Assembly (NCBI GenBank): GCA_951812925.1
Contig: OX638372.1
Coordinates: 43,646,245 to 43,710,244, forward strand
Direction: 5' to 3'
Length of the DNA stretch: 64,000 nucleotides
DNA from: Calliopum simillimum
Lineage: Eukaryota > Arthropoda > Insecta > Diptera > Lauxaniidae
Part shown: positions 1-12,680 of the stretch, piece by piece
How positions within the stretch are numbered: the stretch's first letter is position 1
How the letters are laid out: each line of letters opens with the position of its first letter
Notes under the pieces: model-generated
The model's database searches: none
The model's input: the letters and a program-made list of their open reading frames with translations, nothing else
Told to the model about the DNA's origin: nothing
Made by a program: the position numbers and the translations under genes

Positions 1-54
1 GAACTCTGGATGTGCAGGGCCAACAACCAGCATATGTAATAACACGGGCTCATC

Positions 55-645
55 ATTGAGGAAAGTCCAAATAAAATTCCAGATCACGCCTTTTTACAGA
101 ATTGCATTGAGAAAAATCAAGGACAAAATATAGCTGAAGTGCTTCAATGTACCACAGAGCCGCAGAATTTTAGTAAGGTAGGACCTTCAATGATTGTGTT
201 TTCATTTTTATTTGATTAATTTGAGGTTTTCACTAGGATATGCTAGAAAAGCCTGAACATGTCTTAAATGAAATAGCGCCTGTACCAACGACATCGAAAA
301 GTTATAAGCTGAGTTATAACCTTCCGAAAATGTGGTCCAGCAGAAAAAACAAAAAAAATTTTAAAAGCAAAACACATCCAAAGAAGAAAACTTAGAAACG
401 CAAGTTGGGAACTAACTATGCTTCTTCCGATGAAGCTGATGAAAATGTTGTATTTCAAGATGAATCTGATGGACCTGAAGATTTAGTCGAAAATGAATGC
501 GTTGGATGCGGTGAAGAATATTGACGATGGGATCCAATGCGTAATGTGCTGTATGTGGTTACATCATTTGTGTACACATGCAACAATTGTGGCAACAAAA
601 ACTTATATCCACTTAGGGTGCAAAATCATCCATGATATGGTGCCA
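55..645 (+). pseudogene. Decayed C-terminal part of a pogo/CENP-B-like DDE transposase
   Basis: The + strand reads as a broken transposase tail. An open segment from about 55 to 177 (starting IEESPNKIPDHAFLQNC) may be spliced by GT/AG at about 178-236 to a segment starting DMLEKPEHVLNEIAPVPTTS. After a Lys-rich stretch with one in-frame stop comes an acidic, Ser-rich linker (SSDEADENVVFQDESDG), then ECVGCGEEY. A frameshift near 520 switches to DDGIQCVMCCMWLHHLCTHA. The C-x2-C, W/IQC-x2-C, W-x-H-x2-C pattern after an acidic linker resembles the PHD-like zinc cluster that ends many insect pogo/jerky-type transposases. The catalytic core, if any, lies left of the window. With a stop and a frameshift it is not functional. 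Assignment to pogo rather than another DDE family rests on the zinc-cluster pattern only. Confidence 0.45.
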
Positions 646-1500
646 TATCACCCGCAGTGTCGGGTGATTTGGCCTTTTATAGCATTTTTTTATAATGAAG
701 AAAAAACATATTTGCAATAATTTTTACTCTAGTAGTAAATTTGTTTTGTTTTAAATTAATAAAAGAATAAATTTGTGTTTAGTTTTTTAAAAAATCTCTT
801 TTGATTCTGGTTTTGTAGCAGTTTAACGAAAAGGTTGCCATATCTCCCGCGTTTACCCTAGAAGGAAATTTCAAAAATACTTTACTTTTGAGTCAAAAGT
901 GACGAACGTGACCAACTTTAAATAGCTTTAAATTTTAGTTTTTACAATAGATTTTTTTTTAATTGTATGTGGTAAACTATATTTGCACTTTATTTTTGAA
1001 ACACTTGCTGCTTGCTTGCACTTGATTTGTGAAGCAATGATGACAAATTATCTTTTTCAATGACGAACTGGACAGTTGAAATTGGACTAAAGAAAATAAA
1101 AAATTTGCAGTAAATCGGGATTGCGTTGATTGCATTTGTGCAACTTTGGAGTCGGTTTGATTATCATGGTTAATGAATTTATATGTGAATTGCTTAAATT
1201 AGTAAAATTTAAATGTTTTTCTAAGATAATATCATAATATGAAAAGTTTTTAATAACTTTTAATATTTTGGCCATGGTGGACCTTGTGGCGGAAATGCAG
1301 AAATTCTACTGACTTGATATAATCAAATTGAGTCTGACTGACAGTGTCCTGCCAAAAGCAAATTGAAACTTCCCAAGATTGGTTTTAATGTTTTTGTTTG
1401 AACTTTAAGTATGATATGGTCCAGATAATTCGTAACGTTAATATTTTTAAATATTTTATATTATTCAGATAATAATAATGTGAATTAATGTATTACATTA
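646..1500. other. Non-coding AT-rich stretch
   Basis: No gene, terminal inverted repeat or tandem array was recognised here. The short open frames lack any recognisable protein pattern. Confidence 0.5.
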
Positions 1501-1647
1501 ACCTGCCTGAAATATATTATGGACATTAGTGAAGAACTTATTCCTTAAGATTTAGTCGCACTTAGAAAGTACTTATTACGTTCTGATTGCGACTAAACCT
1601 TAAGAGATTAGTTCTTCACTTATTTTCATACCATATTTCCGGCAGGG
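1501..1647. mobile_element. 147 bp palindromic MITE
   Basis: Two roughly 60 bp arms (1501-1560 and 1588-1647) are inverted copies separated by 27 bp. Both arms contain GTGAAGAACT near the outside and TTTAGTCGCA at the inner edge; the ends read ACCTGCCTGAAATAT and, on the other strand, CCCTGCCGGAAATAT. Flanking TTA/TAA suggests a 2-3 bp target duplication. It is a hairpin-type non-autonomous DNA transposon with no coding capacity; the superfamily is not determined. Confidence 0.75.
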
Positions 1648-2925
1648 TAATATAACACATATGTATAGAAGTTATGTGTTTGTGATAGTTTTATGTCCAC
1701 TAAAAATTGACTCTCATTAATATTTTATTATTATTTGTTGTTGTTGTTATTGTTGCATTTTATTTTTTGTTGCTGCTGTGGCGATCAGTGCAGCCCGGCG
1801 GCATCGTTTTCAACAGGTGGCTGCGGCAGTTTGCCGTTCATTTACCACAATTTGTTGCACTCTTTTTATTGACAAGCAAAATTAATTGCAATTTTTTTAT
1901 GATTTTTGTAAAGATGTAAAGTTGTTGGTGCTATTAAAATGTTTATTACATTATGGTCGGCGCAAAAAATCGTAAAAGTCTAACAAAAATCTCTGACAGA
2001 ACTTAGTAAATTTTAGTTACACTGTGCATTTTTAGTCATAATGGGTTCAGTGGCAAACAAATTTTTTTTGAAAATCGACTTAAGAATATGCTAATCAAAC
2101 AACTCTATCAAAAAGTTGGCTAAAAAAAAATTTATTGGTTTTTTAAATGATATATTTTATTTTAAGAAAATCAAATTTTTACATAAATGACTGAGGAAGA
2201 ATTGATTGATGAAGCTTGGCAGGAAAACCACTGCATTGTAATTATAAATGTCATAAATCTTGCATCAAAAAATTTTTTTAGTTAAAGTAATAGTCAAATT
2301 TTACAGTTAATTTTGAATTTTACAATTGCAGTCAATTTTAACAGCAAATATAGGTATTGTTGCATGAAAATAAACTTTTAACTGTAGTTTGGCAGTTATT
2401 TTTATTTTTACTGTGACGGTGAGCAAGATATATTTTGTAGTTAAATTTTACAGCAATTTTTTAGAAATGTAAAATGTCTGAAATTTATAGTTTTTAAAAG
2501 GCAATAACCATTATTACCAGGTTAAAATCAGTCATGCATAGATACATTTTGACTATAAATAATTGTGAATCAAAGTGGAGTCAATAGAGCCATAAAACAG
2601 GCTTAATGAGAAAGTCCTCAAGAACAGTTCCGATTTTGATGATTTTTTTTTTTTATATAAAATCAGAAAACTTTTGGAGCTATGTCGGAATTATTTTATT
2701 GTTTAAACAATTTGAAAGGATAAAAAAAAAATTAGAAAAAAATATAACAAACAAAAATAAAAATAGTCATTTTTAATGTACCTACTTGGCGATGCTAAAT
2801 CCAAATCAGCATCGCTGTATCTCGTATGGTTTCTGAGATACCTTCTCTTCTTATACGACATAAAATTGTATTTATAGCAACTGTTGAGCTGTTGCCATGT
2901 TTTTCTTAAGAACGATTGTAGCGAT
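1648..2925. other. Non-coding stretch, no recognised feature
   Basis: The segment is AT-rich. The 70-codon open frame at 1707-1919 is built from T-rich triplets and matches nothing I recognise. No convincing repeat structure was found. Confidence 0.4.
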
Positions 2926-3300
2926 TTAAATAAAATTTTGGAAATTAATGCACATTAGCATAGAGAGAATAATGAAAGACTTTGACTTTCTAAATACTCA
3001 AGAAAAGACGTGGCACTGCCCTAATCTTTAAACTTATCTAGAAAATTCGACCACAAATAATTTTGGTACTTTTTGGGCACTAAGTACTTATTTCGCTATT
3101 TGGTACAAAATAGAAAAGCTCAACACACAACAGTGCTATGCTTTTCGTTTTTTCTTTGTGCTTTATACTATTTAATTTTAAGGGCAACATATTAAAATAA
3201 TTTTAACTTTGTGCACATTGACACATGAATACCTTTCTAATGGTGTAAAATTCAATGGCGTACTCCATTTCTAACATAGTTGAAAAAGGAGGACAAATTT
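2926..3300 (+). repeat. Dispersed repeat, related to 61395-61650 and 47690-47850 in inverted orientation
   Basis: The block holds TTTTGGTACTTTTTGG and GCTATTTGGTACAAAATAG and then a GTGCTATGCTTTTCGTTTT segment. The reverse complement of 61440-61650 contains the same landmarks in the same order. Part of the block (TTTCTAATGGTGTAAA and the TTTGTGCACA segment) is also matched on the other strand near 47690-47850. This indicates a multi-copy element; no coding frame or clean termini could be defined. Confidence 0.55.
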
Positions 3301-4054
3301 TTGTCTTCCGTATTAGTATATAGATTTAGTCATATCTCGTGAACTAAACAAGATATTTTGATGAAATTTGGTACACAGCTACTGACAATCAATACCTTAT
3401 AACGAAAATATATTGGAAGCAATCGGGAAAGTGGCTCGCCAACTTTTTAACCACTGAAATTTTTGTATTTAAAAATTTTTGATATTTTATCAGATAAGTC
3501 ATATTCGACAGTTTGTTCCATATAATGCAAATCAATGACTTCCCTGTAGGACCACGGCTATTCCAAAACTAGTTTGTAAGCTACACCATAACTGCGACTG
3601 ATAACTCCAAATTCGTATTACAAATAGACTACACTTCGATCAGCCCAAATCCAATTTAATTTATATAAATTTTACGCAAAAAAGTCAAAAGGTTATATAG
3701 CCGATGTGCTATAGACTTTGTTATATATTTGTGAGCATTGTGTTGCGGGTTCGAATCGGGTGAACAATTTTTTTATTGTTTATTGCTTTTATACCCTACA
3801 CCCAGGGTATATTCACTTTGTCTTTCCGTTTGTAATGCAGAGAAGAAAGCGTGGCAGGTATAGAAAAGTATATATGGGTGATTCTTAGATAACTGTGCTT
3901 TTTCGAGTTGTAAAATTGGCAGATAATTTTTTTGGATTTTTGCAAGTTTCTTCATGCTATCTTGTGTAAACACACTCTTAAAACTAATTTTTTAAGTAGA
4001 TCAAGTACAAGTGTGAATTAACGGCTTTGAGGTCGAAATTAAGAAATTTTGCTG

Positions 4055-5790
4055 CCACGTTTGTGACCAAATTGCCACGTTTGTGACATTTTAGCCACAA
4101 TACGAAAAATGATGGTTTTGAAGCGTTTTGATGAGAGATATATTGCATATAATGACAAATTTACACTTCAAGACTAATTTTGCAACAGTGTCATGTCTCC
4201 AGTGGTCCATTTTTTTTTATACCCTATCGCCCTAAAGATCAACAATGGTTTCCTGTTCTCTGTTTTTATAGCCGTTTATGGTGGATTAGGATCTCCTAAT
4301 TACGAATCTGTTCTTGATTTTTTTCTATTACATCAGTATCCTTAGTTATCCTTGCTCAAAAGTGAAAAAATCACAGTTTTGACATCTACTTAACAAAAAC
4401 AACAACAAGTAAAATTAATTTTTGTCAATGGATTCAGATAGCCGAATTTATTATCAACAAGACATAATTTACCGTTTTCCAATTGGATTCCTAGTTCCCG
4501 AGTTATAAAAAAAGGATACCTCTCAATAACACACAAAAGATTTTCTGGACCGAAAAATTAACAAAAATGGTAAGTTTTATTATTTTTATCAAAAATATAA
4601 TTTATCACAAAAATTTTAAGCCCTCGCAGACTTAAATCGGATGAAAAAATAAGGCTCTATTGTAGATTTAGTGAATGAACAGATGAAATTTTGATTCTGT
4701 TAATTTGCAAAGCAGTAGTTTAGTAGGGTCATTCACTAAATCTAGCATAGAACTGTCATTTTTCATGCGATTATGGTCGGCAAGGTAACGAAATTTTTGT
4801 AATTAAATATATTATTGATAAAAATAATAAAACTTGATTTTTTGTAACTTTTCGGTCTCAAAAATCCTTTGTATGTTATCGAAAGATGTCCTTACTTTAA
4901 ACGCTTATAACTCGGAAGCTGGGAATCCAATTGAAAAACAGTAAATTATGTCTTGTTGACAATAAATTTGGCTGTCTGAATCCATTGACATAAATTAATT
5001 TTACTTGTTGTTGTTTTTGTTCTATAGCTTTAAGTAGATGTCAAAACAGTGATTTTTTCACTTTTGAGCAAGGATAACTCAGGATTCTGATGGTGTAGAA
5101 AAATTTTTGTATTTAAAACATAATTAATAGCCTTCAACTTAACATTTGTATATCCAAACTTTATATCAAAATATGTTTTTTGCAGACTGATAAAAAGTGT
5201 CACGTTTGTGACATTTTTGATGCGCCACGTTTGTGACATTTTTGTAGTTTATCGGTCATTGTAAAGCACGCTTTTGAGTTCAAGATTTTTCCGAAAGAAT
5301 TTGGGGTCATGTATGCAAATCCTACAAAAAAATTGTTTCATGCATAAAATAGAATGTACGACCTGGAAGTGCCGAGTGCCACGTTTGTGACCATAATTTT
5401 TAAAAAAAACTGCTTTTGTTTATAAACTGCCCTATACAACGCAACCGGATTTCTTTTTGGATGCGTCTGGACATGCTGACCCTTGGGTGATGGATAGTGA
5501 TCAGAATTAATGCATATGTATTGCAATCTATTGACTGAGACAGTAACACCATGCAGTAGTAGCATAATGCTTTCAAGAAATTTTTTTTTTCCAAAACTAG
5601 GGGACAGTTTTCAATTTGAAATTGTGCCCTCTAAAATTTATTTAAAACTGCAGATGAGCTCAGAATATTGTAGCCTTAAGTATTTTCTTAATATTTGTAG
5701 TAACTTGTTTTCTGTTCTATTTCCGTTTTTAGGTCGTTTTTCATCGTTTTGTGTGAAAAAAGTAGTGGTAGGATATGCCACGTTTGTGAC
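4055..5790 (+). repeat. Six scattered copies of the 13-mer CCACGTTTGTGAC
   Basis: Copies are at 4055-4067, 4075-4087, 5200-5212 (first base T), 5225-5237, 5379-5391 and 5778-5790, all on the + strand. They flank the internal foldback (two to its left, four to its right). The core CACGTTTGTG is nearly palindromic. Spacing is irregular, so this is not a tandem satellite. They could be binding sites for a transposase or host protein, which is inference. Confidence 0.7.
4316..5110. repeat. Foldback nested inside the 2.1 kb element
   Basis: Arms of about 300 bp (roughly 4316-4640 and 4775-5110) are inverted copies. Shared landmarks are TTATCCTTGCTCAAAAGTG, TTTTGACATCTACTTAA with an ACAACAACAAGTAAAATTAA segment, and GACATAATTTACTGTTTTTC-like sequence. 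The centre (about 4655-4745) has a second small inverted pair, TAGATTTAGTGAATGA and TCATTCACTAAATCTA. The whole segment can fold into one long hairpin. Confidence 0.75.
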
Positions 5791-6465
5791 ATTTGGGTGT
5801 ATTTCCAAACTTTCACAATAGACCAATAATTATTTGGTGGTAAAATTAATCCGCTCTATTAGAAAAACATAGTTCCTAACTTATAGCGTCATTTTTTGTG
5901 AAAAAAAAGCCTGCTGTATAGGTGAAATCGCCAGAGGACACAAAAAGTACAGTTATCTGAGAATCACCCATATATTCTTGATCAGCTTCACCTCCTGAGT
6001 CGATATAGCCATGTCCATCTGTCTGGCTGTCTATCTGTGTGGAAATAAATTATTTGGGAAAACTGAGTAAGATAATTTAATGAAATTTGATATTCTGCCT
6101 CCATCGTCAAAGTTAACTCGATTGATTGAAAATGAGCGAAATTGGTTCAGAACGCAATATTATGAGCATTACTTGCGATAACGCAAGCAAAATACACATA
6201 AATATTAGGGACAGTAAGCTTAAGCTCTGAGCAAAAGCTAGGCAAATTCGACCTGGGGAGTGGCACCTCCTATATAAGTAAAAGTTTCAAAATGCTATAC
6301 TGAAAACGTTATTTGAGATAATCAATCTAAATTTGACTCAGACACTACGAATTGTGAATGCATGCTCTGAGCGAAAGCTGGATTAGCAAAATTTTCGAAA
6401 TACTGCAGTGTAGAGTATTTATTGTTTGGCCAGACCATAGATAGCACCCTTACTAGTTATTATTA

Positions 6466-9400
6466 TTTTATATCTCGGCTATGTTGACAAGAGTTTCATT
6501 TTCCGCTCCAAAGGCTCTTCAGACAAATTGTGTTTAATTTATAGAAATTGAAAAATTGGAATCAAAAATTGCCGAGCGGAGGTTTTGAACCCGGTTCACT
6601 GTACGCAGCGCAAGTCGTTAGACATTATAATTTCAATGACGCAATCGATACACAATTGGACCACTTTTGGCACTAATGTCAGATGCATTACATTTGGACC
6701 ATGACCAACGTTGCGCTACGCAGTTTTGTTACAATTGATAATTTTAGTTTTAGGTTTAGTTAATTTTGGACTACTTACAAAACAACTAGACCGAAAAATG
6801 GGACTATTGAGACAATTGTTTCCGCCCGGTCCTACAGAGTCTAAATAAGAGGTGGAATGCAATGGAATATTAAGACCATGTTTCTAAGAAAGTTTAAACG
6901 ATCACTTGGTACGATCACTAAGTACACGGGTATGATAAATTAGTTTTTAATTTCGTACTAAAGACCAAAAAAATATGTACTAAAATTGTCCAAAAAAATT
7001 TCAACAGAGCCAATTTTCGCATTGAAATATAGTTTTACGGAAAGAAAAACATTTATTTTGTAAAAGTATTCGTATGTATCTAAATGTTTATTGTTTTTTG
7101 AAAATAAATTTTGTACTTGTAAAAAGTACGTGTTTGAAATTTTAAAATTGTTTTCATTTCCGTGCCGAAGTATTTTTGAAAGTTTTGAAACCTTTCTGAG
7201 TAAAATCATGGTTTAAATATTTCAAACTTTCATTAAATTCTCTCGCTTTTTTTTTTTTTTGTTGAAAAGCATTTAAGGTATGATTTTTTTGCTCTCCGAT
7301 CTAAGTACACTGTAGCTTTTTATAGCACTGACCTATATTTTTTTTTTTATAAAAAATTAATAGCGAATCTCCAACAGTTTCTTAATTGGTTTATTAATGA
7401 GCAATTTTCTCACAAATCAACAATTGTATTGTTGCTGACCGCATATATCAGCAACATGAAGCCCATATGAAATCGAAAACCTCAACAGTATCGATATATA
7501 TATAGTACATACTCACATATATAGTATATATGTAAATACGTTTGTATGCGACTCTTTGAAGTGTGTCATTTTTAATTTGCCATATTTACCACAATTGATA
7601 TTTAATACGAACATTGAATCAACTTCAACTTCCATGTGGTTGCAACAAAGTTGAAGTTTTCAACATTCAACTATGCCGCCTGCCACCCCCCACTCCCGCT
7701 CCTACTTACTGCAGTGGCGCAGCATTAAATGCGTTAAATGCAACAGCGTCGTAAGCACGACATAAATTTGACCTTGCTGCAATAAATTGCATTTAACACA
7801 AATCCACAGATATCTCGAGACTCATGTGACTTCAGTTACACAGCGCGCTGGAGTCATTTAAGTTGCTGCTGCTGCTGATGGCAAATCGGTGGCAGTTTTT
7901 TCACGATTTTTCACTTACTGATTTTTGTTGTTGTTGTTTTGCTTTTCTTCTTTTTTTTTCAAAGTTGGTGGTGTCACATTGCAACTGGGTGACGTTTTTC
8001 TGCCTTGTGGCGCCTTTATTGCATGTGTTGCTGTTGTTTTTTGTTTTATTGTTGTTGCTACTACCATCCATTATTGCTACTTTTTTCTACTACTAGTTTT
8101 GAACATACATACATCAGTAAGTACTTGTTGTATCTTTTAGAAGAAGTTTGCAGTAGTTACTGCCTTTAGGCGCGAAGGAAATGTCTAAATGTCTTTTCAT
8201 TTGTTTGTATCTTGAGATTCTTTTTTTTTTTTTTTGGTTTGTGTTTTTGCCAGTCTTTTGCAAAATTTCCAATTTTATTGAAATTGCGTTTGTACATGAA
8301 TAGAAAGTTTTCCTGGACTTGTTGACCTTTATTTTTGTGTGTGTGGTATTGCGCTTGAAGTCCTGAGTATGCCGTAGGTGTTAAACTGTTCTTTGTTTTT
8401 AAATTTAATTTGTTTTTCAATGCCCCAGCGTTTAAGCTGCGATAGCCTTGTTCTTTTAGTTTGGAAATTGTTTTGTTCATTTGCTCCTTTCCCTGCCAAC
8501 AGTTGAGAAAGATCTTTTAAAGAACGCAATAATCGCGCAACTCGTTTTTTAATCTTTTTTTTTTTACTCCTGAACAACATAGCAACGATACTACCGTGTG
8601 GTGGGCAAAAAACATAGATAGATTGCGCTAAAATGTCGGAGAAACTGAAAGTGGGACTGTTTTTGGCATGAAGTTTGAATTAAAATCCTAGCTGCCCCAT
8701 TCCACGAGACATTGGATTTTTAACAATTTTTTTTTTTTTTTTTTTTGCTCGAGGGTACCTAATCTCTCCGAAATGGTTCCAATTTTGAAAAAAATAAAAA
8801 TTAAACAATACTGCGGAAACTTTTCGCCATGTTTGTAGATTAAAAACATGCAATCCAAAAATTCCAACTGAAATATGGATGTTGTAGCCATTTTTTTTGT
8901 ACTTTTTATTTAAAAAAAAGGAGTTTTGACGGAATTTAAAAAAACAACAAGAAATAGAAAAGGTTGTAAACATTAACGCAGTTTTCAATGGTAAATCTTA
9001 ATCTGGCCATAAAAGCTGCACGATAAAAAAACACATTTTTTCGTTATTTTGAGAGTCATAAGCCATATGTCTTTCTTTGCGTTACCGACCCAGATTCGAC
9101 TTGACATCTCCGAATTTTATGAAAATTGGTGAAAAGTTAGTATTTCACACACGTATTACTGTGGTAAAATGATTTTCTGAAATTCCGAAAATTTTCAAGA
9201 TGGCGGCCATAGGAATTTCGATCGAACCTTTGGATACTCCCATATTTGAAAATTCATAGCACTTCGGCTTTTTCACTGATTTTATTGAAATTTTCAGAGT
9301 TTCTGTAGAAAAGTATGAGCTGTTGAAAAAAAATAATTTCACTGAAAAAAAAATTTATTTGTGGTCGAAAAAAAATTTTTCCTTTTTCAACCCATTTTGG

Positions 9401-12400
9401 GGAATGGTGCACCCTTTTCATTTTTTTTTTTAAATATTTTTATTTAAAATCATCTTTTATTACAATTATTTTCCAGTCGAAACTGTGGTATGTTTTACGG
9501 TTATCAAGTTATGAGTTCTTGAAGTTGTAGAATGTTGTGTTGATCATGAGTCCTTGGTGAGAGTGTGCTACCATACAGGGCTGCCACCGTCCGGACGGTA
9601 TTTTTCTTCAATGAAACTTAGTGAAATTTTTCGTAGAATTTTATAACCAAGTTATAGAAGGGTATCTCTATCTTTTCACCGAAATATGCTGCAAAAGTAG
9701 AGAAACTCGTATTGGAATCTCCGTATGTGGCCAATGAAAAAGAAAGAAATCGTTATAATTCATAATTCATCAGTGAACGACCCCAAAAACAGTCTTATTT
9801 CCAGTTTTCCCGAAACTTTGAGTGCAAACTATCATCGATGCCTCCCCATCGTGACTTTTAATCCTCCAACGAATACATTTTCTTGAAATCGTATACGCGA
9901 TAATTCACAGTTTCTTAGAAAAATTATACAAGCGGTGATTTGGTTTCAGGTATTCCAAAATAAGACAAAAGTGATATCATAATTTGAATTGGCTGACATA
10001 TTGCTAGAAATTAATAAAATTGATCTTTGTTTTCACAAGAAGTTTACTCGATGATGTGGAATTAATTGCATTATGTTGAAAAAATGATATCGGTCAAAAA
10101 ACCGATCATTTGCATCGTTTTGGACTTGCCCACTTTTATGATAAACGGCTCATATAGTGTTTTTTTTTTTTAACTGAAATACGCACTAGAAACGTATTTT
10201 CGAAATTTCACCCCACTGTAGAACTTGAAAACCGCGTTTTGCACAAAACTTGTTTTCAAGCTTTACAGTTACAAACGGAACATTTTTACAAATTACATTG
10301 ACATTGATGTGAGAAGCCTTCATTGATTTTGACGATTTTATGGCTTTCGGAATGAAATTTCGACTTTTTAGTATTTAGCGATTGGTAAAGAAATTTTGTA
10401 ACAAAATATATACTGACTTCATATTCGGCCGTTTTAGGTGTAATTTTTGTACTTTTTTAAGAAAAGGGTCAAAAAGAACCATATTTGTGGGATATAGAGG
10501 GTAAAAGTTTTCCACAATATTCCTCGTAATATTCAACAAAAGTTTGCTGAACACATAATACACCTCAGAAGTAAGGATCGCATAGTTTAATATCTCGATT
10601 TAACACAAGAATGCGTAAAAATGGGGAAACTTTGACCAACCCTAAAAGAAATTTAGATGTAAATTTTCAAAACGCCGAAACACGTATATTTTTTTTGGTG
10701 CCCTTTACCAAAATCTATTATCCGACCCTTGCTATTTTTGAAAAAACCTAAAATTCTTGTACAGTGTTATGTATTAGTGCTTCAAAATGCTTAGTAAAAA
10801 GTTGGAGAATCAATTCGCCCAGAAAATGTCATAATATTTCCCGCGTAATTATTGCCGATAACCTAAATTTTAATATTTCCATTCCAGAAATATGTTTTTG
10901 CGAATGCATGCTAGAAAGTCGGGGAAAAAATTCTCGAGAATGCTTTTTCATAATTTTATTTATTATTATTTGCGAAATTAAAAATAGTGTTACGGATATT
11001 GTTACATATTGTTCATGATAAAGCCCCTTATTTCCATTTTACCATTTTTCTCCAAGCGAAATCAAATTATTTTTTCGAAACTCGCGAAATGATTGTAAGA
11101 TTCTTCCTTAAAACTTTCATTCAAACTTTCGAAGAAGGTCAAAGGTGCAACATACTAATTTTACCTAATCCTCTTAAAACTAATTTTCCTTTGACAATGT
11201 GAGAGTTACGTTAGCATTACAAAAAACCATGAATAAAATTATATTATTTAAAATTATATTTTACTAGTTATTGGTAAATTTTTAGTGCTTATTAACTTTA
11301 GCCGAACAATAGTTTTAAGTGACGGCTCAATAGCCAAAAAGTTCCATACTGATAGAAACAATTAAAATTATAAAATTTTCAAAAAGAAAATTCTAAACAT
11401 TCATCAAAGTCAAAGCAAAAAATTATAATTTTTTCATCTGCAAAAAATTAAAATCCCACCTACAGCGGCGGTGTGCAAATTCTCAACATTTGTGTGTTAC
11501 TTAAAATTCAAACTCTCTGGGCGTCATGGTTCAGGTTCATTAGAAATTTGAACTTTTAACATAAAGGCATAAAAAGAAAAGAAGATAAAGAGATGTGTTA
11601 AAGCTTATGCTAAGACGCTTGGTTGATTACGACTAGACGATCGTTGTTGTCCAGTCAAATGTGGATAAACCCAAGTACGCGTATTTTTTTCTATACATCG
11701 CTCACAGATTTCTATTCTTCAAGTTCTAACTATACGTTGCCACCATATGAGTTCTGTTTGTTTTGTCAGTCATGCGTCACGTACGATAACATTGTATGTA
11801 CCGCACATACAACAATGCAACAACAATAAAAAGTTACTGATGAATCTGTGCTCTTCATCATCATCATCATCAACGTTATTTGCATTATCCAGCAACATTT
11901 TTATGTTTATGCTTTTTATTTTTATTGCACTCGCTTGGATTGCAAGTTTCTGGCTGAAAGAAATTTGTTTCTTCTTTTTCCTCCCATCCATTCTTCTTTG
12001 GATGAGTCATGAATCATTCTTTGAATTGTTAGATCTACGCGCTTTTATTAAACAAATATTCTTTCTATTCGCAAATCTACTTACTTGAAGTTGTCTGTTT
12101 TCGCTTCTGGGTTTATCAGATGCAGTATTCAACATGGTGTTTTCCTTCTGTTTTGGTCTATAAAGGACACATGTTCAAAATGTAAACTGTACACCTAACT
12201 TTTACACATTTATTCGTTATTGATGTGTTGTATTTTCAAGTATTTATCAGGAATTATAACCTAACTTTATTGAATATTTATGTTTAAAACACAGATTGCT
12301 GCAAACAATAAGATTCAGTTAGATTTCGAACGCACAAGCAAACAAAAAACATAATTTGTTTACTCTCGTATTGGAATATAAAATATTCTAGATCTGTTTA

Positions 12401-12680
12401 GAAACTCCGACAAAAGAATGTTGCTCCCATAATAAGACTTTCTGTACTTCCCCAAAATCTTTGGAGAAAAATTTTTTATTGGAATAATATAATTTATTGG
12501 CTCCTTTCCCATCCTCTGAAAAATTGTATTGTTGTGAAGTATTCGGTTCTATCCAACATTTTAACATTTTTTGACTTTTCCGCCTATTTTTGTTTTTCAA
12601 CTTCAACAAAATTGTTCGTGTTTTTCCTGATATCAAACAACTTTCTATACAATTCTATTTTTTTGGAACATAAGATGAAT
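6466..12680. other. Long non-coding stretch, largely unassigned
   Basis: No gene was recognised. Notable items are a perfect tRNA B-box match on the minus strand at about 6590-6600 (GGTTCAAAACC), poly-T tracts at 7247-7260, 8221-8235 and 8730-8746, a TA-rich run at 7493-7530, and CAT triplet runs at 11860-11880. Open frames at 8166-8580 and 11747-12088 consist of A/T homopolymers or triplet repeats. The 7400-7870 segment is less repetitive and richer in mixed sequence and could be single-copy upstream DNA, but no motif identifies it. Confidence 0.4.

Larger units (their letters stand above)
3874..5970. mobile_element. 2.1 kb TIR element inserted in a dispersed repeat
   Basis: The left end (GGTGATTCTTAGATAACTGT) and the reverse complement of the right end (GGTGATTCTCAGATAACTGT) are terminal inverted repeats of about 27 bp, flanked by TATATG/CATATA. 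The flanks join to give an uninterrupted dispersed repeat, which proves insertion. The element has no transposase-like frame. Inside are a foldback (4316-5110) and six same-strand copies of CCACGTTTGTGAC. I do not recognise the family. Confidence 0.75.
3791..6465 (+). repeat. Dispersed fly repeat (ATACCCTACACCCAGGGTAT family), copy A, split by an insertion
   Basis: The head (3791-3873: ATACCCTACACCCAGGGTAT, CACTTTGTCTTTCCG, GTGGCAGGTATAGAAAAG) and body (5971-6465: TTCTTGATCAGCTTCACCTC, GAGTCGATATAGCCATGTCC, then units with CTCTGAGCGAAAGCT) belong to one repeat. They become contiguous when the 2.1 kb element between them is removed. The same order is seen at 35536-36355 and 38474-39060. No protein is encoded. 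The tail ends in AGCACCCTTACTAGTTATTA, matching the end of the 36.3 kb copy. Confidence 0.75.

Noticed and set aside
5510..5821. 103-codon plus frame inside the 2.1 kb TIR element
   Set aside because: Considered as a transposase remnant, but no DDE or zinc-finger pattern is visible and it spans two copies of repeat sequence.
6570..6660. Possible functional tRNA gene on the minus strand
   Set aside because: The B box matches but no acceptor stem, anticodon arm or A box could be paired by eye.
8166..8988. Minus-strand Lys-rich frames of about 100 codons
   Set aside because: Composed of poly-T tracts read as Lys; no domain and no supporting context.
11747..12088. 113-codon frame with a hydrophobic segment
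   Set aside because: It includes a run of Ser from CAT-triplet repeats and T-rich codons giving F/L; no start context, splice site or family pattern.
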